A stretch of 64,000 nt of DNA from M1-B18 sp048264125 (GTDB lineage Bacteria > Bacillota > Clostridia > Peptostreptococcales > Natronincolaceae). A program made the translations under genes and the position numbers. The stretch covers positions 186,001 to 250,000 of the forward strand of contig JBLXDM010000002.1 in the NCBI GenBank assembly GCA_048264125.1. The letters are read 5' to 3'. Positions within the stretch are counted from its first letter, which is position 1. Every line of letters starts with the position of its first letter. A model generated the notes under the pieces. It saw only the letters and a program-made list of their open reading frames with translations, made no database searches and was not told the DNA's origin. Positions 1 to 9,082 of the stretch are shown here, in pieces.

Positions 1-1251
1 GGTAAAAACAAAGCTAATCACAGCTGCTATTAAGCAATACATAAAGGCCTTCTGATAAAGCTGAGTCGGCTCCATAAGCCCCTGATACTTATCAAAAACT
101 CCCCCCAGGATAGGCGGAATAATTGCGGCTCCTAGGAACCCACCTATATTAACCACGGAGGTGGATATCCCTGCGATGCTGGGATGATTGACCTCCTTGG
201 CGCAGGCCAGTCCCAATAGGAAGATACAGCAGGTGAAGCCTAAAACAAAATACAAGGGATAGAGGACAGCGATGGGCGGTTTACCACCATTCCATAGCAC
301 CACCAAAGCCCAGGAAGCCACATATACAGCTCCGGCAACAACCATAGGCAGCTTTCTTCTTCTGAGGCTGTCAGAAATACGTCCAAGAACGATGCTTCCG
401 ATGGCGAGACCCAGTACGGAAACCAGCAGATAATTAGGTGCAGCCTCAGCCGTCATCCCATAAACATCCATCAAATAGCTTTGGCCCCAGGTTCCCGACA
501 GAGCCACAAAGGGCCCATAGAAGCCAACAAAAATGAAAAAGCCAGGCCATGTTCGCCAATTGGAAAGGGTCTTCCTCAGACCCTCCATTAAGGAAGGTGC
601 CGCCTCTGTCCTAGTCTTCTCAGCTTTAATCCCTTCAATTTCTTGAATAGTTGGGAAGCCCATCTCAGCTGGCGAATTCCTTACCACCAGGTAGCACAAA
701 ATAGCCACCACAAGGCTTATTACACCAAATATAACAAAGGTGGTTCTCCAGGTGAAATACGCCACCATAATTACCAATGGGGTTTGGGCCAGCATGCCTC
801 CAATATTCCCAAATAAAGAGGTTAGCCCCGTCATAGTAGCAAACTCCCGCTCCCTAAACCATTGGGATTGTGTCTTTAGAATTGCAATAAATACAACCGA
901 CACACCAATACCTACCAATAATCGCCCAAAGAAAAGTAATGGCAGGTTAGGTGCCAGTCCAAAGACTATGGAGCCAATGGCTGCCATAAAGGTCCCCATA
1001 GCTACAGTCTTTCTGGCTCCCAAAGAGTCAGCTAAAATACCTGAGGGGATTTGCATCACCATATAGGCATAAAAGTAGGTTGAACCAATATTGGCGAAGG
1101 TGGTGCCTGAAATATTGAAGGTATCAACCAGATCCTGCCTTACTACTCCAAGGGATAGTCTGTGAAAGAAAACAATGATATAGGATAAAACCAATACCCC
1201 CCAGACCACCCATCTGTAGCTCATCATTTTTTTTGCATTATCCTGCTGCAT
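1..1251 (-). CDS. MFS transporter (3' end beyond window)
   Basis: Reading the minus strand from an ATG at 1251 (AGGAG-type RBS just upstream) gives an open frame of 417 codons that runs off the window edge. It is a polytopic membrane protein with the first helix at about residues 12-30. The MFS motif between helices 2 and 3 is visible as GILADSLGARKTV, near residues 71-83. A second six-helix half follows a charged central loop (about 200-215) that contains a second copy of the motif, GRISDSLRRRK. A typical 12-helix MFS protein is 400-430 residues, so only a short C-terminal tail is missing. The substrate cannot be read from the sequence. The overall look (organic-anion or sugar-phosphate type MFS) is a family impression only. 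Tex lies downstream of its start, also on the minus strand but separately expressed. Confidence 0.88.
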   Translation of the reverse strand, partial: MQQDNAKKMMSYRWVVWGVLVLSYIIVFFHRLSLGVVRQDLVDTFNISGTTFANIGSTYFYAYMVMQIPSGILADSLGARKTVAMGTFMAAIGSIVFGLAPNLPLLFFGRLLVGIGVSVVFIAILKTQSQWFREREFATMTGLTSLFGNIGGMLAQTPLVIMVAYFTWRTTFVIFGVISLVVAILCYLVVRNSPAEMGFPTIQEIEGIKAEKTRTEAAPSLMEGLRKTLSNWRTWPGFFIFVGFYGPFVALSGTWGQSYLMDVYGMTAEAAPNYLLVSVLGLAIGSIVLGRISDSLRRRKLPMVVAGAVYVASWALVVLWNGGKPPIAVLYPLYFVLGFTCCIFLLGLACAKEVNHPSIAGISTSVVNIGGFLGAAIIPPILGGVFDKYQGLMEPTQLYQKAFMYCLIAAVISFVFT

Positions 1252-1287
1252 ATAAATCTACTCCTTTTACAAAAATTATTATAATAA

Positions 1288-3447
1288 TTAGTGAATCCCC
1301 TTCATGCTAAGGGATACTCTACCCTTTTTAAGGTCAATGCCGATTACCTTGACGTTTACAATGTCGCCAACAGAGACAACCTCCATAGGATTCTTTACAA
1401 ACTTATCACTCAGCTCAGAAATATGAACCAAGCCATCATTCTTTATGCCTATATCCACAAAGGCACCAAAATCTATGACATTCCTTACCGTGCCGGTCAA
1501 AAGCATCTCCGCCCTCAGATCCTCAATCTTAATCACGTCGGTTCTGAAAATCGGCTTCGCTAGCTCCTCCCGTGGGTCCCGACCGGGCTTCCTCAGCTCC
1601 TTGATCATATCCTTAAGGGTAGGAATACCTATATTTAACTGAGCCGCTGTTTCCTCGGCATTTACGGAGGCCAGGCCTCCACTAAGCTCCCTTAGCCTGC
1701 TATTGTCCAGACTATTCAGAGGGTAGCCCAGCTTTTCCAGCAGCAGCGAAGCAGCACTATAGGACTCCGGATGCACCCCAGTATTATCCAGAGGATTGCT
1801 GCCATCGGTAATTCGAAGGAAGCCTGCTGCTTGAACGAAGGCTGCAGGACCTAAGCGCTTAACCTTATTCAGCTGACTCCTGTTGATAAACTTACCATTC
1901 TCCTCACGATATTTTACAATATTCTCGGCAACTGCCTTTGATATTCCGGAAATATACTGTAATAGTGAGGCTGAGGCAGTATTCAGGTCGACACCTACGC
2001 TATTTACACAGTCCTCAACGACACCTCTAAGCATTTCATCTAATCTCTTTTGGTTTACGTCATGCTGATATTGTCCAACCCCCACATGCTTAGGATCAAT
2101 CTTAACCAGCTCCGCCAGCGGGTCCTGAAGCCTTCTCCCAATGGATATAGCTCCCCTTAGAGAAACATTTATGTCGGGGTATTCCTTTGATGCCAGCTCA
2201 GAGGCAGAATATACAGAAGCCCCTGCCTCACTTACAATCATGTATACCACCCTTCTGTCTATTTCCTTCAGCATATCTGCCACAAACACCTCAGATTCCC
2301 TTGAGGCTGTGCCGTTTCCGATAGCAATGACATCAATGCCATATTTGTCAATCAAAGCCTTTAGCTTGGCTTTGCTACCGACAACATCATTTTGCGGTTC
2401 AGTAGGATAAACCGTTAGGGCCTCCAAAAGCTTTCCTGTACCGTCAACCACTGCTATCTTACAGCCCGTCCTAAAGGCAGGATCAAAGCCCATTACCACC
2501 TTATCCTTAACCGGTGGCTGTAGCAGTAGCTTCTTCAGGTTTTCTCCAAAGACCTTTATAGCCTTCTCCTCAGCCTTTTCGCTGAGGCTTCCCCTTATCT
2601 CCCTTTCAATAGAGGGAGCGATCAGCCGCTTATAAGCATCCTCAACAGCATTAATAACATAGCCACTGGTAAAGCCTCCTGTAGGCTTTATGAGCTTTTT
2701 TTTGAGAAAGTCTAAAATCCCCAATTCATTTATTTCAATCTTTACCTTTAGGTAGTCTTCCTTTTCACCACGATTTATAGCTAAAACCCTATGATCCGCT
2801 ACGGATTTCAATTTTTCCTGAAATTCATAATACATTTCGTAGACAGAGGGTTTTTTAGCATCAGTAGCCTTGACAATCAAAGTTCCTTCCTTCATTGTCA
2901 TATTCCTAATTGCCTTTCTGTAGTCAGCATTGTCGGAAACGATTTCAGCGATTATATCCATCGCACCGCCTATTGCCTCCTCCAGACTATTGACGTCCTT
3001 TTCGGAATTTATGTATTCACCGGCTCTTTCAATAAAAACAGTCTCATCTGCTATATCCTGAGCTAAAATAACCGCCGCCAAAGGCTCCAGACCCTTTTCC
3101 TTAGCGATAGTAGCTCTGGTACGTCGTTTTGGTCTATAGGGACGATATATATCATCAATCTCCTGTAAGGTCTCGGCCTTCCTTATGCTTTCCTCCAGCT
3201 GGGGAGTCAGCTTTTCCTGCTCCTGTATGAGCCTAATTACCTCTTCTCTTCTGCCTTCAAGATTTCTAAGGTAGTTCAGTCGATCGTACAAATCCCTTAA
3301 AATAACATCGCTCAGCTCTCCAGTTTGTTCCTTTCTGTATCTGGCGATAAAGGGTATGGTATTTCCTTCGTCAATCAGCTGAATAGTGCTTATTACCTGG
3401 TGCTCCTTTAGCTGGAACTCCTTCACTAAGCGTTGTGCAATACTCAT
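1288..3447 (-). CDS. tex: Tex-family S1 RNA-binding protein
   Basis: About 719 residues, the normal Tex length. The N-terminal helical region contains the Tex signature IPFIARYRKEQTGEL. A YqgF/RNase H-like domain starts near residue 320 (VVMGFDPAFRTGCKIAVVDG). A helix-hairpin-helix segment lies near 500-550 and a C-terminal S1 domain at about 640-715 (GTVRNVIDFGAFVDIGIKNDG). Tex proteins bind nucleic acids and are linked to transcription and translation fidelity. The start is placed at the second Met codon (3447), which is 9 nt after GAGAGG; the ATG at 3456 lies immediately against that RBS. It appears monocistronic: 36 nt separate its end from the start of the MFS gene. Confidence 0.95.
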   Translation of the reverse strand: MSIAQRLVKEFQLKEHQVISTIQLIDEGNTIPFIARYRKEQTGELSDVILRDLYDRLNYLRNLEGRREEVIRLIQEQEKLTPQLEESIRKAETLQEIDDIYRPYRPKRRTRATIAKEKGLEPLAAVILAQDIADETVFIERAGEYINSEKDVNSLEEAIGGAMDIIAEIVSDNADYRKAIRNMTMKEGTLIVKATDAKKPSVYEMYYEFQEKLKSVADHRVLAINRGEKEDYLKVKIEINELGILDFLKKKLIKPTGGFTSGYVINAVEDAYKRLIAPSIEREIRGSLSEKAEEKAIKVFGENLKKLLLQPPVKDKVVMGFDPAFRTGCKIAVVDGTGKLLEALTVYPTEPQNDVVGSKAKLKALIDKYGIDVIAIGNGTASRESEVFVADMLKEIDRRVVYMIVSEAGASVYSASELASKEYPDINVSLRGAISIGRRLQDPLAELVKIDPKHVGVGQYQHDVNQKRLDEMLRGVVEDCVNSVGVDLNTASASLLQYISGISKAVAENIVKYREENGKFINRSQLNKVKRLGPAAFVQAAGFLRITDGSNPLDNTGVHPESYSAASLLLEKLGYPLNSLDNSRLRELSGGLASVNAEETAAQLNIGIPTLKDMIKELRKPGRDPREELAKPIFRTDVIKIEDLRAEMLLTGTVRNVIDFGAFVDIGIKNDGLVHISELSDKFVKNPMEVVSVGDIVNVKVIGIDLKKGRVSLSMKGIH

Positions 3448-3702
3448 CCGTTTCATCCTCTCTTTTTTTCAAATGTATAGGAAATTATGCGTTTCAATTT
3501 CTTATACATGGGGGTTTTTAAGGGGCTTTTGTTCTACAGCTATTATACCACAGCTGCTTTCTTATTTTGCATAGTGAAATCAAGTATTTCTTATTTTAAA
3601 ATATTCTAAAGTTGTTCTTAATAAAAAAATAATTGCTATCGATGTACCAATAGAATTACTTCAGCATATTATGAGATAAATGATAAATAAGGGGGTATAG
3701 GC

Positions 3703-3951
3703 TTGAAGGAAATAGATATTAGTAGTTTATTGACACCTCAGGTATTGGAATTGATTAGCTCTAATCCCGATATCCTTAGCGTTATTTTCAATGGAGGCAA
3801 AAAAAACGATGATAAATACTTAGAGGAGCTGGAGGCTTTAAGAGCTAGGCTAGTAAAGCTGGAGCGGGAATTGTCAGAATTAAAGACATTAGTAACTAAG
3901 GATGATTCAAATAGATTTAAAAACACAGGAAACCGCAAATTTTCCCTATAG
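3703..3951 (+). CDS. Small coiled-coil protein, unknown function
   Basis: 82 residues, starting at TTG with a good RBS (AGGGGG at 3690-3695). No family recognised. The N-terminal third looks globular and helical. Residues about 38-66 form a charged heptad-like coiled coil (EELEALRARLVKLERELSEL), and the tail is short and basic. It sits alone on the plus strand between Tex and the flagellar genes, facing a FliS paralogue across a hairpin. Evidence that it is real: the RBS, the amphipathic composition, and the lack of a competing minus-strand gene. Confidence 0.6.
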   Translation: MKEIDISSLLTPQVLELISSNPDILSVIFNGGKKNDDKYLEELEALRARLVKLERELSELKTLVTKDDSNRFKNTGNRKFSL

Positions 3952-4016
3952 CGTAGTAAATTAAAGTGCTTCAGTATATAGTCTTAAGAAGCCCTTTCTT
4001 TAATTAGAAAATATAA

Positions 4017-4055
4017 AGAGAGTAGTCAAATTTTATAGTTATTTGTCTACTCTCT
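4017..4055. terminator. Bidirectional hairpin between convergent genes
   Basis: AGAGAGTAG at 4017-4025 pairs with CTACTCTCT at 4047-4055, and the stem extends inward through CAAAT/ATTTG. T-rich sequence follows on both sides. It sits between the 82-aa gene (plus) and the FliS paralogue (minus), so it may serve both. Confidence 0.6.
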
Positions 4056-4080
4056 ATTTCTATGCTTTTTGTTACTATTA

Positions 4081-4530
4081 CTATCCTTTATTCCATTCCT
4101 TTAGCTCATTTACATAGGTGTTTAATTGCTTCTTGCCGTAGGTCAGCCCTGCTACAATCGCAGGATTGCTTTGGGGCATATCCTCATTTTCAGCCAACTG
4201 CTGCCAGCCCTCATAAATTGGCGTAAGCACCTTGATTGCCTCTAAAAAATGCTGTCTGGATTTTTTATTGAAGCCCTCGGTTATACGGCTATTGATAAAC
4301 AAATAGAGGCTTCTCAAATTATTAGCTATTTCGGAATTGCCTTCAAGCGTTGCTAAAAGCTCTGCTAGAATATCTCTGCACTTATTCACATCTGCTGATA
4401 GGCTCATGCTATCATCAAGACTGTCAATGCAGCTTTCTAGGCTGCCTAGTAGACCTTCATATAGCAGCACCACCAGCAAAGTGTCATTTGCAGTTGCCAC
4501 ACGATTATTTAAGTATTCCTTATCCATCAT
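4081..4530 (-). CDS. FliS-family flagellin chaperone, divergent paralogue
   Basis: 149 residues, all helical, with the FliS-type core visible as LLVVLLYEGLLGSLESC and NNLRSLYLFINSRI. FliS binds the disordered C-terminus of flagellin in the cytoplasm and keeps it unpolymerised until export. This copy is longer than the canonical FliS in the window (126 aa, 18673-19053) because of a C-terminal extension after residue 110. It begins 10 nt after a lone flagellin gene, so the two look like a dedicated chaperone-substrate pair. Family assignment is by visible motifs; the pairing is inferred from adjacency. Confidence 0.75.
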   Translation of the reverse strand: MMDKEYLNNRVATANDTLLVVLLYEGLLGSLESCIDSLDDSMSLSADVNKCRDILAELLATLEGNSEIANNLRSLYLFINSRITEGFNKKSRQHFLEAIKVLTPIYEGWQQLAENEDMPQSNPAIVAGLTYGKKQLNTYVNELKEWNKG

Positions 4531-4540
4531 TTATCTCTCC

Positions 4541-5362
4541 TTAGCTTCCTAAAAGCTGAAGAATAGCCTGCGGCCGTTGGTTAGCTTGAGCCAGCATCGC
4601 AGTTCCTGCCTGAGTCAATATGTTAAGCTTTGTGTAATTTGACATTTCCAGTGCCATGTCAACATCCTCAATTCTAGACATTGCAGCAGTTAGGTTTTCA
4701 GCAGTATTGTCCAGATTGGCAATCGTATGCTCCAGTCGGTTTTGAATTGCTCCCAGCTTGGAACGGACCGAGGAAACATTTTTAATAGCACCATCTAAAG
4801 CGCTAATCGCTGTAGAAGGAGCCGTAATTAAATCTATACCAGAAATAGCCATTGAGATAGCATCCGGTTGAAGATTCCCAATGGTAAAGGTCATTACATT
4901 TCCAGCATTAGATCCTATTTGAAGCTGGATAGCTGTTGTTGACAAGGCCCCATTGATTAATTTTTTCTCGTTAAAATTCGTGTTTTCTGCTATATTATCT
5001 ATTTCCTTCAATAACTCGTCTACCTCACTTTGTATTGTTGCCAAGTCATCTGTATTATAGGTACCATTGCTGGCTTGAACCGCCAGCTCCCGCATTCTTT
5101 GAAGCATGGCATGTATCTCATTCATGGCCCCTTCAGCCGTTTGAACCAGACTGATACCGTCCAAGGAATTTCTTGAGGCTGTTTGTGTTCCGTTTACCTG
5201 CGCCCTCATTTTCTGTGATATCGCCAGACCAGCAGCATCATCAGCGGCACGATTAATTCTTTTTCCTGATGAGAGCCTTTCCAGAGCCTTAGAGGTACTG
5301 TTAGTATTTTGTGACAATAGCCTATGGGCATTAAGTGCTGGTATATTATTATTAATTCGCAT
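4541..5362 (-). CDS. Flagellin, separate fourth copy
   Basis: 273 residues with the standard flagellin ends. The N-terminal D0/D1 contains LERLSSGKRINRAADDAAGL, and the C-terminus ends QANQRPQAILQLLGS. The central region (about 120-190) is short, so domains D2/D3 are absent. It differs clearly from the three near-identical flagellins at 53-56 kb: NIPALNAHRLL instead of NLMAMNTHRQL near the start, and different C-terminal residues. A sigma-D-like promoter lies at 5396-5423. The leader is only about 25 nt and lacks the CsrA-type hairpin of the tandem flagellins, so its regulation may differ. It could be a minor filament component or be used under other conditions. Confidence 0.92.
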   Translation of the reverse strand: MRINNNIPALNAHRLLSQNTNSTSKALERLSSGKRINRAADDAAGLAISQKMRAQVNGTQTASRNSLDGISLVQTAEGAMNEIHAMLQRMRELAVQASNGTYNTDDLATIQSEVDELLKEIDNIAENTNFNEKKLINGALSTTAIQLQIGSNAGNVMTFTIGNLQPDAISMAISGIDLITAPSTAISALDGAIKNVSSVRSKLGAIQNRLEHTIANLDNTAENLTAAMSRIEDVDMALEMSNYTKLNILTQAGTAMLAQANQRPQAILQLLGS

Positions 5363-5395
5363 TTGACTCCCCCAATTCTTAGTGGTTATATTATT

Positions 5396-5423
5396 TTATC
5401 GGTATATTTATAGCTTTTCTTTA
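5396..5423 (-). promoter_or_regulatory. Sigma-D-like promoter for lone flagellin
   Basis: On the minus strand TAAA (5423-5420), 16 nt, then ACCGATAA (5403-5396). The Firmicutes sigma-D consensus is TAAA-N15-GCCGATAT. The spacer is one base long and two bases of the -10 differ. Confidence 0.5.
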
Positions 5424-5482
5424 GAAGTATATTTTAATTAGTCCTTATTCCTCAATACCAGTGCCTGATGCTTTGCTTTATT

Positions 5483-5749
5483 CTATTTGACCTTATCTAT
5501 AGCTTCTACAAACACAAGAATTTGAGCTACTATTTCATAAAGCTCCGGCGGTATCTCTGTTCCTACCTTAAATTGGATCAGCTCCTTCACCAGCTTTTCA
5601 TTATGATGTATAGCCACCTTGCCTTCCTCAGCAGCGCTGATAATATTTTCAGCCACAACCCCTTGACCTGAGGCGGTTATTTTAGGCACCATGTCCTTTT
5701 CTGTATCATATTTAAGGGCTACAGCCTGCTTGGTTTTATCCTTTTTCAT
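5483..5749 (-). CDS. FlhB C-terminal homologue, YlqH-like
   Basis: 88 residues matching the cytosolic C-terminal part of FlhB/EscU-family export switches: AVALKYD near the start, then VVAENIISAAEEGKVAIHHN and ELIQFKVGTEIPPELYEIVAQIL. There are no membrane helices, and the NPTH self-cleavage site is upstream of the retained part. Such stand-alone proteins (YlqH in Bacillus) are common in flagellated Firmicutes and can partly replace the FlhB C-terminal domain in substrate switching. It lies 10 nt downstream of the 888-aa gene, the same arrangement as ylqG-ylqH in Bacillus. Confidence 0.85.
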   Translation of the reverse strand: MKKDKTKQAVALKYDTEKDMVPKITASGQGVVAENIISAAEEGKVAIHHNEKLVKELIQFKVGTEIPPELYEIVAQILVFVEAIDKVK

Positions 5750-5759
5750 TCTAGCCCTC

Positions 5760-8426
5760 CTAAATTTTCATATCTATGAAATGCTTCATCATTGATTCCT
5801 CATGCTCTGTATGATTTAGCATATCAAGCATAGTCTCCTCTTCATTGACCCTGAAGCCCACTTCCTTTACATCGTAGCCTATGTCCTTCATTAAGCCAAT
5901 CAATACCTTAGACTGAGGCTCTACGATTTTTTTATATTCAGGCTGGTCCAAACCGATCTTAAGCATAACATTTTTATTGGTCACTGCCACATATATGCAC
6001 AAATTTCCTACAGAGGCAGTTTCCATATTAAGCAATATAGACATGTTTTGAGCATCAATCCTCTTGGTATTTTTCTTTTTATTCATAACATAGATTTGAA
6101 GATTTCTCAGCTCCTCCTTCATAAAAACCGGCAGCTGAAAGCATGTATCGTTTTTATTTAGCTGCTGCTGAGCCTCGAGGTTCTCCTTTATTCTATCAAT
6201 TTTGTTTTCAAGAGCCTTCCTTGCCTCTTTATCCATTTGGCCTGTGCCCTCCTGAATAAGCCTAATGGCTTTATCCAGCTCCTCGTAAAACCTGTCGGCA
6301 TCCATTTTCCCCTGCTTTGCAGCTGTCCCCAGCTCCTTTATTGTAGCTTGAAGCCTTGCAGCCAATGCCACATCTGCTTTGCTGTCCTTGCCAATAAGCT
6401 CAACTAGCTCTTTTACATCCTGAGTGATATTACTTCTATTATTGAAGAGCATGGATAGCTCCTTAATGCTCTTTAGGGACATAGGCATCGCATTTTTCAT
6501 CAGCATTGCCAATAAATGCTGGCGGTTAGCTGGCAGCACTGGAATGGTCTCCTGTAGTGTAGCAACCTTGTCAGCGCCATTGTATTCCTTTATTAGCCCT
6601 ACCGCCTTATCCAGCTCTAGTCTCGCGATAGATATGCCATCCTCCAAGCTTTTGACAAGGGTGTTGGAGGTAATCCCATCGCTAATGAAGGAAAGCTGTC
6701 CCTTGATCTGCTGAAGTCTGTCAGCAAAGTATTGATTAACAGGCAGCTTTTGATTGATCAAAGCCCTGATTACTTCCGTATTATGTATGTTATTTAATGT
6801 CGTGTTCTCAAGCCTCAGAAGCTCAGGGCCTTCTAGCTCTTTATTACCCCCATAGCTGCTATTATTGATAAACAAGCCATTACTTTTTGCAAAGCCCTCC
6901 AAAGTCATAGCATAATTATTATCCAAATGGAAGGCAATGGAATTAAAGCTTATGGGCCTTATCTGATTGAGGGCCTGAGAGACCTCTGTAACCGCATTGT
7001 AGGTGACCATGTGCTTAGGCTCCAGCTCCATAGCCTTGAGAAGCTTGCTGTCTGCCCTTGTCAAATTCTCTATGTCACCAAGCTTAAATTCTATTCCTCT
7101 CTTAATGAGGGTTATTAGATCCTCTTCCTTTATTGATTTAAGGCCTTGAAGGCTGTTCAAAATGCTTTTAATATCCTCTTTTTGCTGCTGGGTCAGTGCC
7201 TCCATACCACCGGAGGGATTAGCCTCCTCAAGCCCTTTAAGCAATTCCACCAGCGATGTTACCGACTCCTTTTCAATATTCACATTATTCTTAATAAGCT
7301 CTCCAAGCTTTTGTGCATCTAGCTCTTTACCTAATTCTTTAATTGCTTCCTTTACAGCATTTACTTTAGCTATATTCTCTGACGATACTGGCAGCTGCGC
7401 TTTAATCAGCTCCTTTGCCAGCCTGATATTCTCCTTCGTTGGACTATAGCCCTCTTTACTTAGCTGCTCCTTTATTTCCTTCTCCAGCAGCTGCAAATCC
7501 CTCTCGGAAACCGTCTCTCCTCTGTGGGCGTTGACCTCGTACAGCCTTGAAGCAAGTCGGCTTATTTTTTCATCGGCAGCTACAATTCCTTTTGTAACTG
7601 CATTTTTAAGCTTTACCAGATTGTCTATACTGGTCTCTAGTTTGTTTTTTAGGGACCCTATTATGGTTTCCTCCCCCAAATCCTTTAGCTGATGGAGCTT
7701 TGAGAATATATCATTTATTCTATCAATATTTTTCCTTGTTATTTCGATTCCTGCTTTATTTAGTGCCTTGATTATATCTGTATAATCCTTTCCCATTTTG
7801 CTTCCATAGAGCTCTGTAGCTATTCGCTCAGCCTCCTCTGTGGTGATATTGAACTGCTCCTTTAAGTATCTGGTAATAGAAAAGGCGTTACCCTTCTCCT
7901 TTACTTCCTCCAATGTAGATGCCAGCTTATTGATGGGCTCTGCTTCAATATCAACCTCCTGCTCCATTAAGCCGATGGCAGTGTCGTAGTCCAAGCCCTC
8001 CATGATATAATCCAACTGATTTTTAGAGGTCATCAGGGTTAGAAGATTTTCCTTGCTTAGCTGTAGACCCTGCATATCTAAGGTCTTTAATCCATCCAGC
8101 AGCTCATTTTTTACTGGTAGGTTGAAGGACTGCAGAATTCTGGAATATATGCCGATTTCCTCCTGCTTGAGCGGACTGTTGCTTCCCTCAACCCTTTGAG
8201 AATGCAGTATATCCTTCTTGTCGATGACTACAGGCTCTCCTGCCTTTGCTTCGATCTCTCTATTCAATTTTAGCTCCATAAGCCTTTTATTGCCGGTATC
8301 TATCCTTATGCTTTGGCCGTTCTTCTCTACAAGAATTCCCCTTATCTGCTGATTCTGCTTCATAAAGGGAAGGCCAGAGCCACCATTTATTCTCTGAAAT
8401 ATTGATTTTCCAATGCCGTTATTCAT
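5760..8426 (-). CDS. Large helical protein with FliK-like C-terminus (YlqG position)
   Basis: 888 residues, no signal peptide and no membrane helices. The N-terminal 60 residues look like a small beta-rich domain (IRGILVEKNGQSIRID). About 100-750 is mostly helical, with several repeated segments of the form LTKENL..L...GL (for example 115-140, 230-270 and 340-400), suggesting degenerate internal repeats. The last 130 residues resemble the Flg_hook/FliK C-terminal fold, with GNLCIYVAVTNKNVMLKIGL and LIGLMKDIGYDVKEVGF. It is immediately upstream of the YlqH-like gene, as ylqG is in Bacillus. Likely a flagellar accessory protein. A hook-length or export-control role is inferred, not shown. Confidence 0.7.
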   Translation of the reverse strand: MNNGIGKSIFQRINGGSGLPFMKQNQQIRGILVEKNGQSIRIDTGNKRLMELKLNREIEAKAGEPVVIDKKDILHSQRVEGSNSPLKQEEIGIYSRILQSFNLPVKNELLDGLKTLDMQGLQLSKENLLTLMTSKNQLDYIMEGLDYDTAIGLMEQEVDIEAEPINKLASTLEEVKEKGNAFSITRYLKEQFNITTEEAERIATELYGSKMGKDYTDIIKALNKAGIEITRKNIDRINDIFSKLHQLKDLGEETIIGSLKNKLETSIDNLVKLKNAVTKGIVAADEKISRLASRLYEVNAHRGETVSERDLQLLEKEIKEQLSKEGYSPTKENIRLAKELIKAQLPVSSENIAKVNAVKEAIKELGKELDAQKLGELIKNNVNIEKESVTSLVELLKGLEEANPSGGMEALTQQQKEDIKSILNSLQGLKSIKEEDLITLIKRGIEFKLGDIENLTRADSKLLKAMELEPKHMVTYNAVTEVSQALNQIRPISFNSIAFHLDNNYAMTLEGFAKSNGLFINNSSYGGNKELEGPELLRLENTTLNNIHNTEVIRALINQKLPVNQYFADRLQQIKGQLSFISDGITSNTLVKSLEDGISIARLELDKAVGLIKEYNGADKVATLQETIPVLPANRQHLLAMLMKNAMPMSLKSIKELSMLFNNRSNITQDVKELVELIGKDSKADVALAARLQATIKELGTAAKQGKMDADRFYEELDKAIRLIQEGTGQMDKEARKALENKIDRIKENLEAQQQLNKNDTCFQLPVFMKEELRNLQIYVMNKKKNTKRIDAQNMSILLNMETASVGNLCIYVAVTNKNVMLKIGLDQPEYKKIVEPQSKVLIGLMKDIGYDVKEVGFRVNEEETMLDMLNHTEHEESMMKHFIDMKI

Positions 8427-8495
8427 CCTATCACCGCCTTTATATCTAATGATTTATCGACATTTTTCACTGATATCTTTAGTCCCATATGCTGC

Positions 8496-8523
8496 TAATG
8501 TATTTCATTAAAGCTGCCGATAT
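8496..8523 (+). promoter_or_regulatory. Sigma-D-like promoter for yaaR
   Basis: A perfect GCCGATAT -10 element at 8516-8523, preceded by TAAT (8496-8499) with a 16-nt spacer. It is 42 nt upstream of the YaaR start, so the gene is probably part of the late flagellar regulon. Confidence 0.6.
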
Positions 8524-8565
8524 ATTATAATAAAGTATTGATATATATAATAAGGAGGCTTCTCC

Positions 8566-9018
8566 ATGAGAAAAATTGATGGTGTCGGTACCTTTGACAT
8601 ACGAGACATTACCAATACTAATATAAATATTAAACAGCCCACTGAAAAACAGGAGGCCTTTATTGCTAAATTTGAAAATATAAAGTCAGATCAGGTGAGG
8701 GAGCATCTGGAGGGTCTCTACAGCCAAATTATCAATCAGTCTGATAGGATTAAGGATAAGATGCATTTAAGCGAGGTAATAAAGTACAAGACCCTCGTAA
8801 GAGAGTTCCTACATGTTGCAGTTAATAATTCCCACCAATTTTCCAAGCAGAACTTTCTAGATCGGCGAGGCAGACATAGGGTTTATAGTATTGTCAAGAG
8901 CGTCGACAGAGAGCTGGAGTCCATTACCAAGGAGTTCCTCAACCAGGAGGTTGATAGAATATCAATTATTAAGAAGCTGGATGATATTCGGGGTATGCTG
9001 CTGGATGTATTTATGTAA
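8566..9018 (+). CDS. YaaR-family (DUF327) protein
   Basis: 150 residues. Recognised by the all-helical YaaR pattern: an N-terminal low-complexity stretch, then HLSEVIKYKTLVREFLHVAV, RRGRHRVYSIVKSVDREL and the C-terminal ISIIKKLDDIRGMLLDVF. Members are small cytoplasmic proteins of unknown biochemical function, often found near flagellar genes in Clostridia. A strong RBS (AAGGAGG) is 8 nt upstream of the ATG. A perfect sigma-D -10 box upstream supports a flagellar link here. It is transcribed away from the FliK-like gene. Confidence 0.85.
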   Translation: MRKIDGVGTFDIRDITNTNINIKQPTEKQEAFIAKFENIKSDQVREHLEGLYSQIINQSDRIKDKMHLSEVIKYKTLVREFLHVAVNNSHQFSKQNFLDRRGRHRVYSIVKSVDRELESITKEFLNQEVDRISIIKKLDDIRGMLLDVFM

Positions 9019-9040
9019 GACGTAGGTTTGTTTATATTAG

Positions 9041-9067
9041 AAAAGCCCCTAATCAGGGGCTTTTTTT
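9041..9067. terminator. Rho-independent terminator
   Basis: AGCCCCT-AATC-AGGGGCT followed by seven T on the plus strand and TTTTC on the minus strand. It ends yaaR and probably also the convergent chemoreceptor gene. Confidence 0.9.
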
Positions 9068-9082
9068 GATGCCTATAATTAT

